A stretch of DNA of 64,000 nt from the NCBI RefSeq assembly GCF_004364325.1, contig NZ_SOCP01000002.1:558001-622000 (forward strand), read 5' to 3'. Within the stretch, counting starts at the first letter, position 1; each line of letters begins with the position of its first letter. The notes under the pieces were generated by a model. That model was not told the DNA's origin. It saw only the letters and a list, made by a program, of their open reading frames with translations, and searched no databases. Below are positions 40,236 to 49,319 of the stretch, piece by piece. This DNA is from Actinophytocola oryzae. GTDB taxonomy: Bacteria; Actinomycetota; Actinomycetes; Mycobacteriales; Pseudonocardiaceae. The translations under genes and the position numbers were made by a program.

Positions 40236-40826
40236 GTGTCCGAAGCACGGTCACGGCTGCTCGGCACGGCCACCCGGCTCTTCTACGCAGAGGGGCTGCA
40301 CTCCGTGGGGATCGACCGGATCGTCGCGGAGGCGAAGGTGACCCGCGCGACCCTGTACCGGCACTTCCCCGGCAAGGACGACCTCGTCGTCGCGTACCTG
40401 CGGGGAGCCGACCAGGCCATCCGCGACCGGGCCGGGGAGGCGCTCGGCAGCGGCCGACCGGCGGCGGAGGTCCTGCTCGCCATCGCCAGGTCGATCGCCG
40501 AGGACATCGCGTCGCGGGGGTTTCGCGGCTGCGCCTTCCTCAACGCCGCCGCGGAGTACCCGGACCCGGCGCATCCCGTGCACAAGGCGGTACTCGCGCA
40601 CCGCGAGTGGTTCCTGCGCACCGTCACCGACCTGCTCGCGCAGACCGGCGAGTCGCCACCCGAGCCCGCGGGCAGGCACTTCGTCATGCTGCGTGACGGC
40701 GCGATGGCGGCGGGCTGCCTGACCGACCCGACGGCGGTCTGCGAGACGTTCCTCCAGGGAGTCGAGGGACTGCTGCGGTTCCGCGCCGCCCCGATGGTCC
40801 CCGGGGCCCGAGCGCGGTCAGGGTGA
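40236..40826 (+). CDS. TetR-family transcriptional regulator
   Basis: 196 residues from a GTG with GGGAGGA three bases upstream. The HTH is ATRLFYAEGLHSVGIDRIVAEAKVTRATLYRHFPGKDDLVVAYL (about residues 11-54, split by the usual turn). The C-terminal domain resembles the TetR_C group with GCAFLNAAAEYPD. It probably represses the divergent HdeD-like gene and itself through the perfect inverted operator pair. The 3' end overlaps the convergent AsnC gene by nine bases. Confidence 0.92.
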   Translation: MSEARSRLLGTATRLFYAEGLHSVGIDRIVAEAKVTRATLYRHFPGKDDLVVAYLRGADQAIRDRAGEALGSGRPAAEVLLAIARSIAEDIASRGFRGCAFLNAAAEYPDPAHPVHKAVLAHREWFLRTVTDLLAQTGESPPEPAGRHFVMLRDGAMAAGCLTDPTAVCETFLQGVEGLLRFRAAPMVPGARARSG

Positions 40827-41831
40827 CGCCCAGGGGTCGATCGGCACGACGCCGGTGATCCGGTCGTCGTCCAGCAGGCAACCCATGCGCTTCACCGCCC
40901 GCAGTGCCACGGCGCGGTCGGTGAGGGTCAGCGCGGGAAGTCGTCGGGCCAGCTCGGTCTCCAGGCGTTGGATGTCGCCGAGCGAGCGCAGCCAGAGGAC
41001 CATCATCAGGTTGTCCGCTCCGGTGACGGCCGCGCACATCCGGACCTCGGGCAGTTCCGTCAACGCGGACGCCGTGCGGTCCAGCTCGTCCGGCGGGACC
41101 CGCGCCCAGAACGTCGCGGCGACCGGCCAGCCCGTGATCGACTGGGCGACCTCGCAGCGCAGGGACAGCAGTCCACCGTGGATCATCTCGTTGAGCCTGC
41201 GCCGGACGGTGGACCCGCTCCTCGCCGTCGAGGACGCGATCTCCGCCGCGGAGCTGCGCCCGTCGGTGAGCGCGCGCAGCACCTCCCGGTGGTGGCCCCG
41301 CCAGACGGGGCGGTGGTCGGGGAGCGGCGTCCGCCCGACGGTTCGGCCACCCCGTGGCGGTTCGAGCGCGTCGAGCCGCCAGTGGTTGCCCTCGCCGTAG
41401 ACGGTGGTGACCACGTGCGTGCGGGTCCCGCGCAGGCCGGGGAGCTGGTGGAGCTGTTCGAGCACGACGCGGGACAGCGTCGCGAGGTCCGGGGCCAGCA
41501 CGGTCAGGAACAGGTCCCGGCCGCTGCTGATGATCGAGATCGAGACGATCTGCGGGACGGTCGAGAGCACCCGCACCGCGTGGTCGCGGGCGGTCGGTTC
41601 GAGATCCAGCTCGATGAACGCGTTGCAGTGGTCGCGGGCCCACGGCCGAAGGGACGGATAGGCGGTGACGCGAGCGGCTCCCGTCTCGACGAGTGCCTGC
41701 CAGCGCCGCGCGGCGGTCGCGGGGTCGACGCCCAGCCGCCTGCCGACCTCGTGCCACGTCGCGCGGGGTGCCGTCTGCAACGCGTGCACGATTCTGAGGT
41801 CGGTCTCGTCTGGTGTGCGCGAATCCTGCAC
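40818..41831 (-). CDS. Lrp/AsnC-family regulator with two HTH/RAM units
   Basis: About 337 residues, twice the usual AsnC length. A first HTH (DETDLRIVHALQ...VGRRLGVDPATAARRW) is followed by an RAM ligand domain (FIELDLEPTARDHAVRVLSTVPQIVSI). A second HTH (REVLRALTDG...IASSTARSGSTVRRRLNEM) and a second RAM domain come after. Such double proteins are common in actinomycetes. Starts at GTG 41831 or 41834. Divergent from an M20 amidohydrolase, which it probably controls in response to an amino acid or amide. Confidence 0.9.
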   Translation of the reverse strand: MQDSRTPDETDLRIVHALQTAPRATWHEVGRRLGVDPATAARRWQALVETGAARVTAYPSLRPWARDHCNAFIELDLEPTARDHAVRVLSTVPQIVSISIISSGRDLFLTVLAPDLATLSRVVLEQLHQLPGLRGTRTHVVTTVYGEGNHWRLDALEPPRGGRTVGRTPLPDHRPVWRGHHREVLRALTDGRSSAAEIASSTARSGSTVRRRLNEMIHGGLLSLRCEVAQSITGWPVAATFWARVPPDELDRTASALTELPEVRMCAAVTGADNLMMVLWLRSLGDIQRLETELARRLPALTLTDRAVALRAVKRMGCLLDDDRITGVVPIDPWASP

Positions 41832-41933
41832 CACAGGCCGTTCTGCTGAGCGATACCGGGAGTTCCGGGACTCAGCGTGGCACCGGTCGCGATCCTTCGG
41901 CAAGGGTTCCACCGAAGACCGAGGAGACTTCCG

Positions 41934-43112
41934 ATGTCCGTGCACGAGGACGCCAACGCATTGCGCGAGAACCTGGTCCGGCTGCGGCGAGCGCTGCATG
42001 CCGAGCCCGAGATCGGCCTGGACCTGCCACGCACGCAGGAGAAGGTGCTCGCCGCGCTCGACGGGCTGCCGCTGGAGGTGTCGGTCGGGCACGCGCTCAC
42101 CTCCGTGACGGCCGTGCTGCGGGGCGCCAGGCCGGGTCCGGTCGTGCTGTTGCGTGCGGACATGGACGCATTGCCCGTGTCGGAACGCACCCGGCTCGAC
42201 TACGCGTCCCGCGTCGACGGCGCCATGCACGCCTGCGGACACGACCTGCACACGGCCATGCTGGTCGGCGCAGCGCACCTGCTCGCGGCGCGGCGGGACT
42301 CGCTGGCGGGTGAGGTGATCTTCATGTTCCAGCCGGGCGAGGAGGGCTTCGACGGCGCCGCGGCCATGATCGCCGAGGGTGTGCTCGCCGCGGCGGGCAG
42401 AGCGCCGGAGGCGGCGTACGCACTGCACGTGTTCAGCGCCGCCGTGCCGCACGAGCTGTTCGCCGCCCGCCCCGGCACGACGATGGCGGCCTCCGACGGG
42501 CTCGAGGTCACCGTCCGGGGAGCCGGTGGGCACGGCGCCAGACCGCACCGCGCGAAGGACCCGATCCCCGTGGCGTGCGAGATCGTCACCGCGCTGCAGA
42601 CCCTGGTCACCCGCCAGTCCGACATCTTCGACCCCGTCGTGCTGACCGTCGGGTCACTGCACGCGGGCACGCGACGCAACGTCATCCCCGACACGGCCAG
42701 GTTCGAGGCGACTGTGCGCACGTTCTCCGCGCCTGCCAAGGCCCGCATCAGAAAGGCGGCTACCACGCTCGTGGAGTCCGTCGCGGCGGCGCACGGGCTG
42801 CACGCCGAGGTGACCTATGTGGACGGATACCCCATGACCGTCAACGATACCGACGAGGTCGCGTTCGTGGCCGACACCGTGGCCGACGTGTTGGGCGAAC
42901 ACCGGTTCCGGCTCCTGGCCGACTCGCTGCCGGGTGGTGAGGACTTCTCCCGGGTCCTGGAACGGGTGCCCGGCGCCTTCGTGTTGCTGGGTGCGGGCGA
43001 CGGCACCACCGACAACCACTCGCCGCTCGCCGAGTTCGACGACACCGTGCTGCCGGACGGCGCCGCCGTTCTCGCGGAACTCGCGCTGCGCAGGGGGCGG
43101 ACGTCGCCGTGA
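41934..43112 (+). CDS. M20-family amidohydrolase (hippurate/IAA-amino-acid hydrolase type)
   Basis: 392 residues; ATG with GAGGAG nine bases upstream. Metal and catalytic motifs: LLRADMDALPV (Asp), MHACGHDLHTAMLVG (His/Cys), FQPGEEGFDGAAAMI (general-base Glu), and late LPGGEDFS...HSP. The dimerisation domain contains GAGGHGARPH. It hydrolyses an N-acyl amino acid or amide in the cytoplasm. The divergent AsnC regulator fits a product-amino-acid-responsive control. Confidence 0.92.
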   Translation: MSVHEDANALRENLVRLRRALHAEPEIGLDLPRTQEKVLAALDGLPLEVSVGHALTSVTAVLRGARPGPVVLLRADMDALPVSERTRLDYASRVDGAMHACGHDLHTAMLVGAAHLLAARRDSLAGEVIFMFQPGEEGFDGAAAMIAEGVLAAAGRAPEAAYALHVFSAAVPHELFAARPGTTMAASDGLEVTVRGAGGHGARPHRAKDPIPVACEIVTALQTLVTRQSDIFDPVVLTVGSLHAGTRRNVIPDTARFEATVRTFSAPAKARIRKAATTLVESVAAAHGLHAEVTYVDGYPMTVNDTDEVAFVADTVADVLGEHRFRLLADSLPGGEDFSRVLERVPGAFVLLGAGDGTTDNHSPLAEFDDTVLPDGAAVLAELALRRGRTSP

Positions 43113-43152
43113 ACGCCGCTCACCCACTGGCCGTCGGTTTCGGAGGGCCGTC

Positions 43153-43428
43153 GTGGTCGTCATCGCTCGGATAGTGGCCGGTGCCGTCATCGTGTTGGTG
43201 CTGGCCGGATTCACCGCCATGTTCGTGACCGGTCTCGACCGGGGCGAGACCGGGAGGGCGGTCGCCGGTGCCGTGCTCCTCGCCGTGACCGTGTCGGCGC
43301 TCGTCAGCGGCTTCCTGCCGGAGCGGCGCGGCCGTGGCGGCCGGTGGAGCGTCGCTGTCGGCGGTGATGCGGAGGACGCCGACGACGGCGCCGACGACGG
43401 CGGGGACGGAGACGGCGGCGACGCCTGA
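43153..43428 (+). CDS. Small two-helix membrane protein with acidic tail
   Basis: 91 residues from a GTG with GGAGGG five bases upstream. Two hydrophobic helices (IVAGAVIVLVLAGFTAMFVTG and AVAGAVLLAVTVSALVSGF) are followed by a very acidic Asp/Gly C-terminal tail (DAEDADDGADDGGDGDGG). No family is recognised. It follows the M20 gene by 40 bp and may be co-transcribed. Confidence 0.6.
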   Translation: MVVIARIVAGAVIVLVLAGFTAMFVTGLDRGETGRAVAGAVLLAVTVSALVSGFLPERRGRGGRWSVAVGGDAEDADDGADDGGDGDGGDA

Positions 43429-43984
43429 CCGCCGTGATGTCCTGTCCTGAAGCGAATGCCGAAGAGACCTGGTGCTCAGGCGCCTGGTGTCACGGCACGG
43501 GCACGCGGGAACTCCTGTCGAGACAAGGGGCGAATCCCGGTCAGGTCGGCGAACGGCCGAGTCACGGGAACGACGTCGGTGGAACCGAACCGGCTCCAGT
43601 GCGAAGTGGACCACCAAAAAGCCCGTATACCATGAAAGGCGCCCGAACGTGTCGAATCGCGGGGCAGTGGCCGCGCGACGGGCGCCGCCGGCACGCTCAG
43701 TCACGTCACCGCTGGCGGCGACGGGCGCCCTCTCCTGACCCGGATGGCCGATCCTGTTGCGCCACATGGCTTTTCGGGATTTGGGAACGGCGAAGCGGCA
43801 CTGCGGGACAAAGCGGTCATTTTGATTATCTGTTTATACGTTGATGGACGACAGTCCTTGTGCGACGGCTGGGCCACGCAGATTCTTAATCCGGTTCACG
43901 CGAACCAGCTCACCTCTTGAAACGCACGTGACCCCCGATCGAGGGCTCGGGGGCGCTGCGCCCTGCGCAGAGGAGTTCAGTTCG
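43429..43984. other. Intergenic region, about 555 bp, no gene recognised
   Basis: Frames on both strands are low-complexity and start-poor. The last part (43790-43850) is AT-rich (GATTATCTGTTTATACG), the probable promoter region of the secreted metallopeptidase; the long leader before its ATG at 43985 has no recognisable riboswitch fold. No tRNA or IS was seen. Confidence 0.45.
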
Positions 43985-46246
43985 ATGTTACTGAGACGTG
44001 TTGTCGTGCTGGCCTCGGCCGGCGTGCTGGCCGCGGGTGTCGCGGTCGTCGCGACACCGACCGCACTGGCACAACCCACCCCGACCCCAGCGCCGAACGC
44101 GCAGTCGCTCGCCGCGAACGCCGCGTCGGACTTCCTCGCGTCGAGGCCCGCCGCGCTGCACGCGAGCGCGAGCGACGCGTTCACCCAGCACCCCGTGATC
44201 AGCTTCGACGGCACGCAGTTCGTGCCGTACGACCGTTCCTACAAGGGTCTTCCCGTGGTGGGCGGCGACTTCGTCGTCATGACCAACTCCTCGGGCCAGG
44301 TCATGGACACCTCGGTCGCCCAGGACCAGACCATCGACCTCGCCTCGACCACCCCGAAGGTCACCGTCAAGGAGGCGGAGGCGACCGCCGGTGCGGCGCT
44401 CCAGTCCGTTACCTCGGCGACCACCCCCCGGCTCGTCGTCTACGCGCACGGCTCGCCCGCGCTCGCGTACGAGTCCACGGTCACCGGCACCGGTGCCGAG
44501 GGCTCCAGCAAGCTGTCCGTCGTCGTCGACGCGCAGACCGGCAAGGTGCTCGAGACCACCGAGCACGTGATGCACGGCACCGGCACGAGTGCGTGGAACG
44601 CCAACCCGGTCACCATCAACACCACGCACTCCGGGTCCACCTACACCATGCGTGACCCGAGCATCACCAACCTCAGCTGCCAGAACCTGTCCGGCAACCA
44701 GGTCTTCTCCGGCCCCGACGACGTCTGGGGCAACGGCAACGCGACCGACCGGGAGACCGGCTGCGTCGACGCGCTCTTCGGTTCGCAGACCGAGAACAGG
44801 ATGATCGCCGACTGGCTCGGCCGCAACGGCCCGAACGGCAGCGGTGGGGCGTGGCCGATCCGCGTCGGCCTCAACGACCTCAACGCGGGCTACGACGGCA
44901 GCCAGATCCAGATCGGCCACAACCAGGCGGGTGGCTGGATCGGCGCCATCGACGTGATCGCGCACGAGCAGGGTCACGGCATCGACGACTACACCCCCGG
45001 CAGCATCTCCCGCGGCGGCACCCAGGAGTTCGTCGCCGACACCTTCGGCGCGGCCAGCGAGTGGTACGCCAACGAGTCCACGAAGGACACCCCGGACTTC
45101 CTCGTCGGCGAGCAGATCAACCTGACCGGCAACGGCCCGATCCGCAACATGTACAACCCGTCGGCCGTCGGCCACGCGAACTGCTACTCGAGCTCGATCC
45201 CGAACACCGAGGTGCACGCGGCGGCCGGTCCCGGCAACCACTGGTTCTACCTGCTGGCCGAGGGCACCAGCCCCACCAACGGCCAGCCGACGAGCCCCAC
45301 GTGCAACAGCAGCAGCGTCACGGGCGTCGGCATCCAGAACGCCATCAAGATCATGTACGGCGCGATGCTGATGAAGACGTCGAGCAGCTCGTACCTGAAG
45401 TACCGCACCTGGACGCTGACCGCGGCGAAGAACCTCGACGCGACCTGCGGCCTGTTCAACACCACGAAGAAGGCGTGGGACGCGGTGAGCGTGCCGGCGC
45501 AGTCCGCCGACCCGACCTGCTCGGCCAGCGGCGGCATCACCGTCGGCAACCCGGGCAACAGGAGCGGCACGGTCGGCACCGCGATCACGGCGTTCACCGT
45601 CACCGCGAGCGGCGGCACCTCGCCGTACCACTTCTCCGCGACCGGACTGCCCCCGGGCGTCTCGATCAACGCGACGAGCGGCCAGGTGTCGGGCACCCCG
45701 ACCGCCGGTGGCACGTTCGCCGCCACGGTGACCGTGACCGACAGCTCGAGCCCGGCGAAGAGCGGCTCGGTCCAGTTCACGTTCACGGTCAGCGGCGGCG
45801 GTGGCGGCACCTGCGGCCAGAACCTGATCACCAACGGCACCTTCGAGAGCGGCACGACGGGCTGGACGGCGACCTCCGGCGTGCTCACCTCCGGCGCCAA
45901 CGCACACGCGGGCACCCGCTTCGCGTGGCTGGACGGCTACGGCCGCACCCACACCGACACGCTGCAGCAGGTCCTCACGGTGCCCGCGGGCTGCAGCGCG
46001 ACGCTGAGCTACTACCTGTGGATCGACACGGAGGACGAGCCGTCGTCGGCCTTCGACAGGTTGACCCTGACCGCCAACAACCAGACCCTGGCGACCTTCT
46101 CCAACCTGGACGCCGGTTCCGGGTACGTCCTGCGCACGGCCAGCCTGGCCGCCTTCGCGGGGCAGTCGGTCACGCTGAAGTGGACCGGCACCGAGGACGC
46201 CGGTCTCGCGACCAACTTCCTGATCGACGACGTCTCGACCAGCTGA
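43985..46246 (+). CDS. Secreted M4 (thermolysin-like) zinc metallopeptidase with Ig-like and C-terminal domains
   Basis: 753 residues. Sec signal peptide (MLLRRVVVLASAGVLAAGVA) with cleavage near ALAQP, an FTP/PepSY-type propeptide to about residue 200, then the M4 catalytic domain. Zinc ligands: HEQGH (about 327-331) and the downstream Glu in GGTQEFVADTFG (about 348). The catalytic His region is VHAAAGPGNHWFYLLA. After it come a putative-Ig (He_PIG) domain (GTAITAFTVTASGG...GLPPGVSINATSGQVSGTPTAGG) and a C-terminal beta-sandwich starting CGQNLITNGTFESGTTGW. Exported for extracellular protein digestion. The frame is open upstream but the ATG at 43985 fits the signal peptide. Confidence 0.93.
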   Translation: MLLRRVVVLASAGVLAAGVAVVATPTALAQPTPTPAPNAQSLAANAASDFLASRPAALHASASDAFTQHPVISFDGTQFVPYDRSYKGLPVVGGDFVVMTNSSGQVMDTSVAQDQTIDLASTTPKVTVKEAEATAGAALQSVTSATTPRLVVYAHGSPALAYESTVTGTGAEGSSKLSVVVDAQTGKVLETTEHVMHGTGTSAWNANPVTINTTHSGSTYTMRDPSITNLSCQNLSGNQVFSGPDDVWGNGNATDRETGCVDALFGSQTENRMIADWLGRNGPNGSGGAWPIRVGLNDLNAGYDGSQIQIGHNQAGGWIGAIDVIAHEQGHGIDDYTPGSISRGGTQEFVADTFGAASEWYANESTKDTPDFLVGEQINLTGNGPIRNMYNPSAVGHANCYSSSIPNTEVHAAAGPGNHWFYLLAEGTSPTNGQPTSPTCNSSSVTGVGIQNAIKIMYGAMLMKTSSSSYLKYRTWTLTAAKNLDATCGLFNTTKKAWDAVSVPAQSADPTCSASGGITVGNPGNRSGTVGTAITAFTVTASGGTSPYHFSATGLPPGVSINATSGQVSGTPTAGGTFAATVTVTDSSSPAKSGSVQFTFTVSGGGGGTCGQNLITNGTFESGTTGWTATSGVLTSGANAHAGTRFAWLDGYGRTHTDTLQQVLTVPAGCSATLSYYLWIDTEDEPSSAFDRLTLTANNQTLATFSNLDAGSGYVLRTASLAAFAGQSVTLKWTGTEDAGLATNFLIDDVSTS

Positions 46247-46262
46247 CCCCCTGAGTGAGAGC

Positions 46263-46300
46263 CGACGGTGGCCGGGTGCCTGCGCACCCGGCCACCGTCG
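46263..46300 (+). terminator. Strong hairpin terminator after the metallopeptidase
   Basis: Seventeen-base arms (CGACGGTGGCCGGGTGC and its perfect inverse) with a 4-base loop CTGC, beginning 17 bases after the stop codon. No U-tract, as is normal in this GC range. Confidence 0.85.
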
Positions 46301-46406
46301 TCCCGTCGAGGTCGTTTCCGCGGGATGCGGAGGTACAGTGTCGGCGGGGGACCCGGTCTCGCGCGCGTGGCGGGGTCGGCAGCGAGTTCCGGGAGGTCCT
46401 GGCCGG

Positions 46407-47435
46407 ATGAGGCAGGTCGTGCGGTTCGCGGGCACACCGCGCGGGCGGGTGGCCTACTCCGTGACGGGTAGCGGGCCGCCGCTGGTGTGCATGTTCGGCT
46501 GGGTGTCGCACCTCGGTCTGATGTGGGAGACACCGGACCACCGCCGGTTCGTCGAGGCCCTGTCCAGGACCCACACCGTGATCCGGTACGACAAGGTCGG
46601 TTGTGGACTGTCCGACCGGGACCGGACGGACTTCTCGATGGAGTCCGAGCTCGCGGTGCTGGCGGCACTGGTCGGGCAGCTCGGGCTCGGGCGGTTCGCG
46701 TTGTTCGGCTCGTGCGAGAGCGGGCAGGTGGCCGCGGCGTACGCGGCGGCGCACCCGGACGAGTTGTCGTCGCTGATCGTCTACGGCTCCTGCGTCCGTG
46801 GCCGCGACCTCGCTCCCGACGACGTCCGGGAGTCCGTGCTCTCGCTGGTCCGGGCGCACTGGGGCCTCGGGTCGCGGGTGCTGGCCGACATGTGGCTCCC
46901 CGACGCGCCCCCCGAGGTGGCCGCGATCTTCGCCCGCCACCAGCGCGGCTCGGCGACCGCCGACATGGCCGCGTCCCTTCTGGACATGTTCTACCGGTTC
47001 GACGTCACCGACCTGCTGTCCGCGATCCGGGTGCCGACGCTCGTGGCGCACCGCCGGGGCAGCCGGGCGGTCCGGTTCGACCTCGGCAGGGAGCTGGCGG
47101 CACAGATCCCCGGTGCGCAGTTCGCGGAGCTGGCCGGTCGCATGCAGCCGATCTACGCCGAGGACGCGGACGCCGCCGCGGCGGTGCTCCTGTCGTTCCT
47201 GCGGGACCAGACCGCGCCGAAGGAGGCGACCGGCGGCCCGCTGACCTCCCGGGAGCTGCAGGTCGCCGACCTCATCGCCGACGGCCTGTCCAACCCCGAG
47301 ATCGCGCGGACCCTCGGCGTGTCGGTCCGGACGGTCGACTCGCACGTCGAGCACGTCCGCACGAAGCTCGGCGTCCGCGCCAGGGCGCAGATCGCGGTGT
47401 GGGCCCGGCTCACCCCGAGCGGGCAGCCTAGGTAG
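46407..47435 (+). CDS. LuxR-type regulator with N-terminal alpha/beta-hydrolase domain
   Basis: 342 residues; ATG with GGGAGGT about nine bases upstream. The N-terminal 260 residues are an alpha/beta-hydrolase (GSGPPLVCMFGWVSHLG, VIRYDKVGCGLSD, and the elbow FGSCESGQVAAAYA). The nucleophile position is Cys, not Ser. The C-terminal HTH is the LuxR/GerE type (LTSRELQVADLIADGLSNPE then VRTVDSHVEHVRTKLGV, about residues 280-330). It probably senses a small ester or lactone by binding or covalent capture; this is inference. It lacks an adjacent obvious target. Confidence 0.88.
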   Translation: MRQVVRFAGTPRGRVAYSVTGSGPPLVCMFGWVSHLGLMWETPDHRRFVEALSRTHTVIRYDKVGCGLSDRDRTDFSMESELAVLAALVGQLGLGRFALFGSCESGQVAAAYAAAHPDELSSLIVYGSCVRGRDLAPDDVRESVLSLVRAHWGLGSRVLADMWLPDAPPEVAAIFARHQRGSATADMAASLLDMFYRFDVTDLLSAIRVPTLVAHRRGSRAVRFDLGRELAAQIPGAQFAELAGRMQPIYAEDADAAAAVLLSFLRDQTAPKEATGGPLTSRELQVADLIADGLSNPEIARTLGVSVRTVDSHVEHVRTKLGVRARAQIAVWARLTPSGQPR

Positions 47436-47522
47436 TTCCACCGACGTCTGCCCGCCACGTCGCCGGTCTTCTCGGTGAGTCGACCGATTCGGGCGGGCGG
47501 TTCCCGTCGTTAGCGTCGGGGC

Positions 47523-48227
47523 ATGTCGAAACAGAAGATCATCATCGACCCGGTGTTCGAGGGTCCGCCGGCGTGGGCCCACGGCGGCTACGCCTGCGGC
47601 GTCGTCGCGCGGCACGTGGCGGGCGACGCCGAGGTCACGCTGCGCAGACCGGTGCCGCTCGGGTCCGCCCTGCGCCTGTCGCCACAGGACGGGGGAGTGG
47701 CGCTCCACGACGGGAACACGCTCGTCGCCGAGGGCGCCACCACCACGCTGACCGACGACGTGCCGCCACCGCCGAGCTTCGCCGAGGCACTGGCGGCGAC
47801 CGCGTCCTTCCCGGGACTGCGTGCGCACCCGTACCCGCGCTGCGTCGGGTGTGGCACCGACCGGACGGACGCGGTGGCGCTGCGGGTCTTCCCGGGTCCG
47901 CTGGTCGGGCGCGACCTCGTCGCCGCCGTCTGGTATCCGGGCGAGGACGCGACGGCGGACGGGCTGATCTCACGCGCGTTCGCCTGGGCCGCGCTGGACT
48001 GTCCGGGCGGCTGGGCCGCGACCCACTTCGGGAAGGTCGACCGGCCCGCCGTGCTCGGCCGGATGGCGGCCCGGCTGGCACCTGCGATCGAGGCCCGGGA
48101 GGCGCACCTCGTCGTGGGCTGGCTGGAAGGGGTGTCCGGGCGGAAACTGACCGCCGGATCGGCTCTCTTCAGCCGTGACGGGGTCGTACAGGGCGTCTCC
48201 CGGCAGACCTGGGTCGTGTCCCGATGA
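47523..48227 (+). CDS. Hotdog-fold thioesterase-like protein
   Basis: 234 residues with two probable hotdog repeats. EGPPAWAHGGYACGVVARHV (about residues 14-33), where a His-Gly-Gly acyl-binding turn is expected, is followed by VTLRRPVPLGSALRL. A CVGCGTDR Cys pair lies in the linker (about 107-114), then a second repeat (VAAVWYPGEDATADGLISRAFAWAALDCPGGWAA). It resembles acyl-CoA thioesterase/dehydratase-like proteins but has no named match. It overlaps the LLM gene downstream by ATGA, so they are co-translated. Confidence 0.65.
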   Translation: MSKQKIIIDPVFEGPPAWAHGGYACGVVARHVAGDAEVTLRRPVPLGSALRLSPQDGGVALHDGNTLVAEGATTTLTDDVPPPPSFAEALAATASFPGLRAHPYPRCVGCGTDRTDAVALRVFPGPLVGRDLVAAVWYPGEDATADGLISRAFAWAALDCPGGWAATHFGKVDRPAVLGRMAARLAPAIEAREAHLVVGWLEGVSGRKLTAGSALFSRDGVVQGVSRQTWVVSR

Positions 48228-49174
48228 GGCGCGGCATCGCGCTGACCCCGCTGGAGACGCGGCGGGACGTCGTCCTCCGCGCGGCAGCGCTCGCCGACGA
48301 GCTGGGCTACGAGGTGTTCTCCGTCGCGGAGGGCTGGGGCCTCGACTCGACCGTCATGCTGGCCGAGCTGGCCGCCGCCACGCGCCGGATCACGCTCGTC
48401 GCCGGTGTCCTCTCGGTGTGGACCAGGACCCCGGCCGCCATCGCGATGACCGCGGCGACGCTGCACCAGCTCTCGGGCGGGCGGTTCGTCCTCGGACTCG
48501 GCGCGAGTTCGCGTCAGCTCGTCGAGGGCTGGCACGACGTCGGCTACGAGCATCCCGCGGCTCGCCTGCGGGAGGTCACGACCCGGGTGCGTGCGCTCCT
48601 GTCGGGTGAGCGGGCGACGCTCTCGGCCGCGCCGGGGGCCAGGGCGCTGCGCCTCGGCCAGCCGCCGGTGCCGGACCTGCCGATCTGGCTCGCCGCCACC
48701 GGCGAACGGACCATCGGCATCGCGGCGGACCTGGCCGACGGCTGGTTCCCGCTGTACCTGCGCCGCGAGCGGTTGAACGAGCTGGCAGCAGGTATCGCGG
48801 CGCGGCGCGGCAGCCCGATCACCGTGGCGGCCGGCCCGCTCACGGTGGTCGACGACGACCTCGCGGCAGCACGCGCGGCAGCGGCGGCCTGCACCACGGT
48901 GTACCTGGCGGCAATGGGCGACATCTACCCGCGCCTGGTCGCCGGTCAGGGCCTCGCCGAGGAGGTCGACCTCGTCGCGACCACCAGGACCGTCCCCGAC
49001 GAGGCACAGGTCCTCCTCGACGAGTTCACCGCCTACGGCGACGCCGCCACGGTCCGGGACCGGCTCGAGAGCTGGGACTCCGCGACCGACCTCACCATGG
49101 TCGGCCTACCACCGGGCCTGCCGTGGCCCCAGCTCGAGGCGACCATCCGCGCCGCCGCGCCCGCCACCACCTGA
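48224..49174 (+). CDS. LLM-class F420/flavin-dependent oxidoreductase
   Basis: 316 residues. LLM signature: GIALTPLETRRDVVLRAAALADELGYEVFSVAEGWG at the start, RITLVAGVLSVWTRTPAAIAMTAATLHQLSGGRFVLGLGASS (about residues 60-100), and DLPIWLAATGERTIGIAADLADGWFP (about 150-176). This is the typical F420-dependent subgroup. ATGA overlap with the thioesterase-like gene suggests an acyl-CoA or acyl-ester substrate, but nothing more specific. Confidence 0.9.
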   Translation: MRRGIALTPLETRRDVVLRAAALADELGYEVFSVAEGWGLDSTVMLAELAAATRRITLVAGVLSVWTRTPAAIAMTAATLHQLSGGRFVLGLGASSRQLVEGWHDVGYEHPAARLREVTTRVRALLSGERATLSAAPGARALRLGQPPVPDLPIWLAATGERTIGIAADLADGWFPLYLRRERLNELAAGIAARRGSPITVAAGPLTVVDDDLAAARAAAAACTTVYLAAMGDIYPRLVAGQGLAEEVDLVATTRTVPDEAQVLLDEFTAYGDAATVRDRLESWDSATDLTMVGLPPGLPWPQLEATIRAAAPATT

Positions 49175-49319
49175 CCGCCACCACGGCGTTCGGCGTCGCG
49201 CCGACGCAACACGCGTGTGACGCTGACCTGGGCGGCTCGTGCCGGGGGACGGAGGTTCTGCCATGAGTTCGGTGGCTCGGACGAACGCGGGCGAGAACCG
49301 GCGCCCTAGTTTTGGCGGT

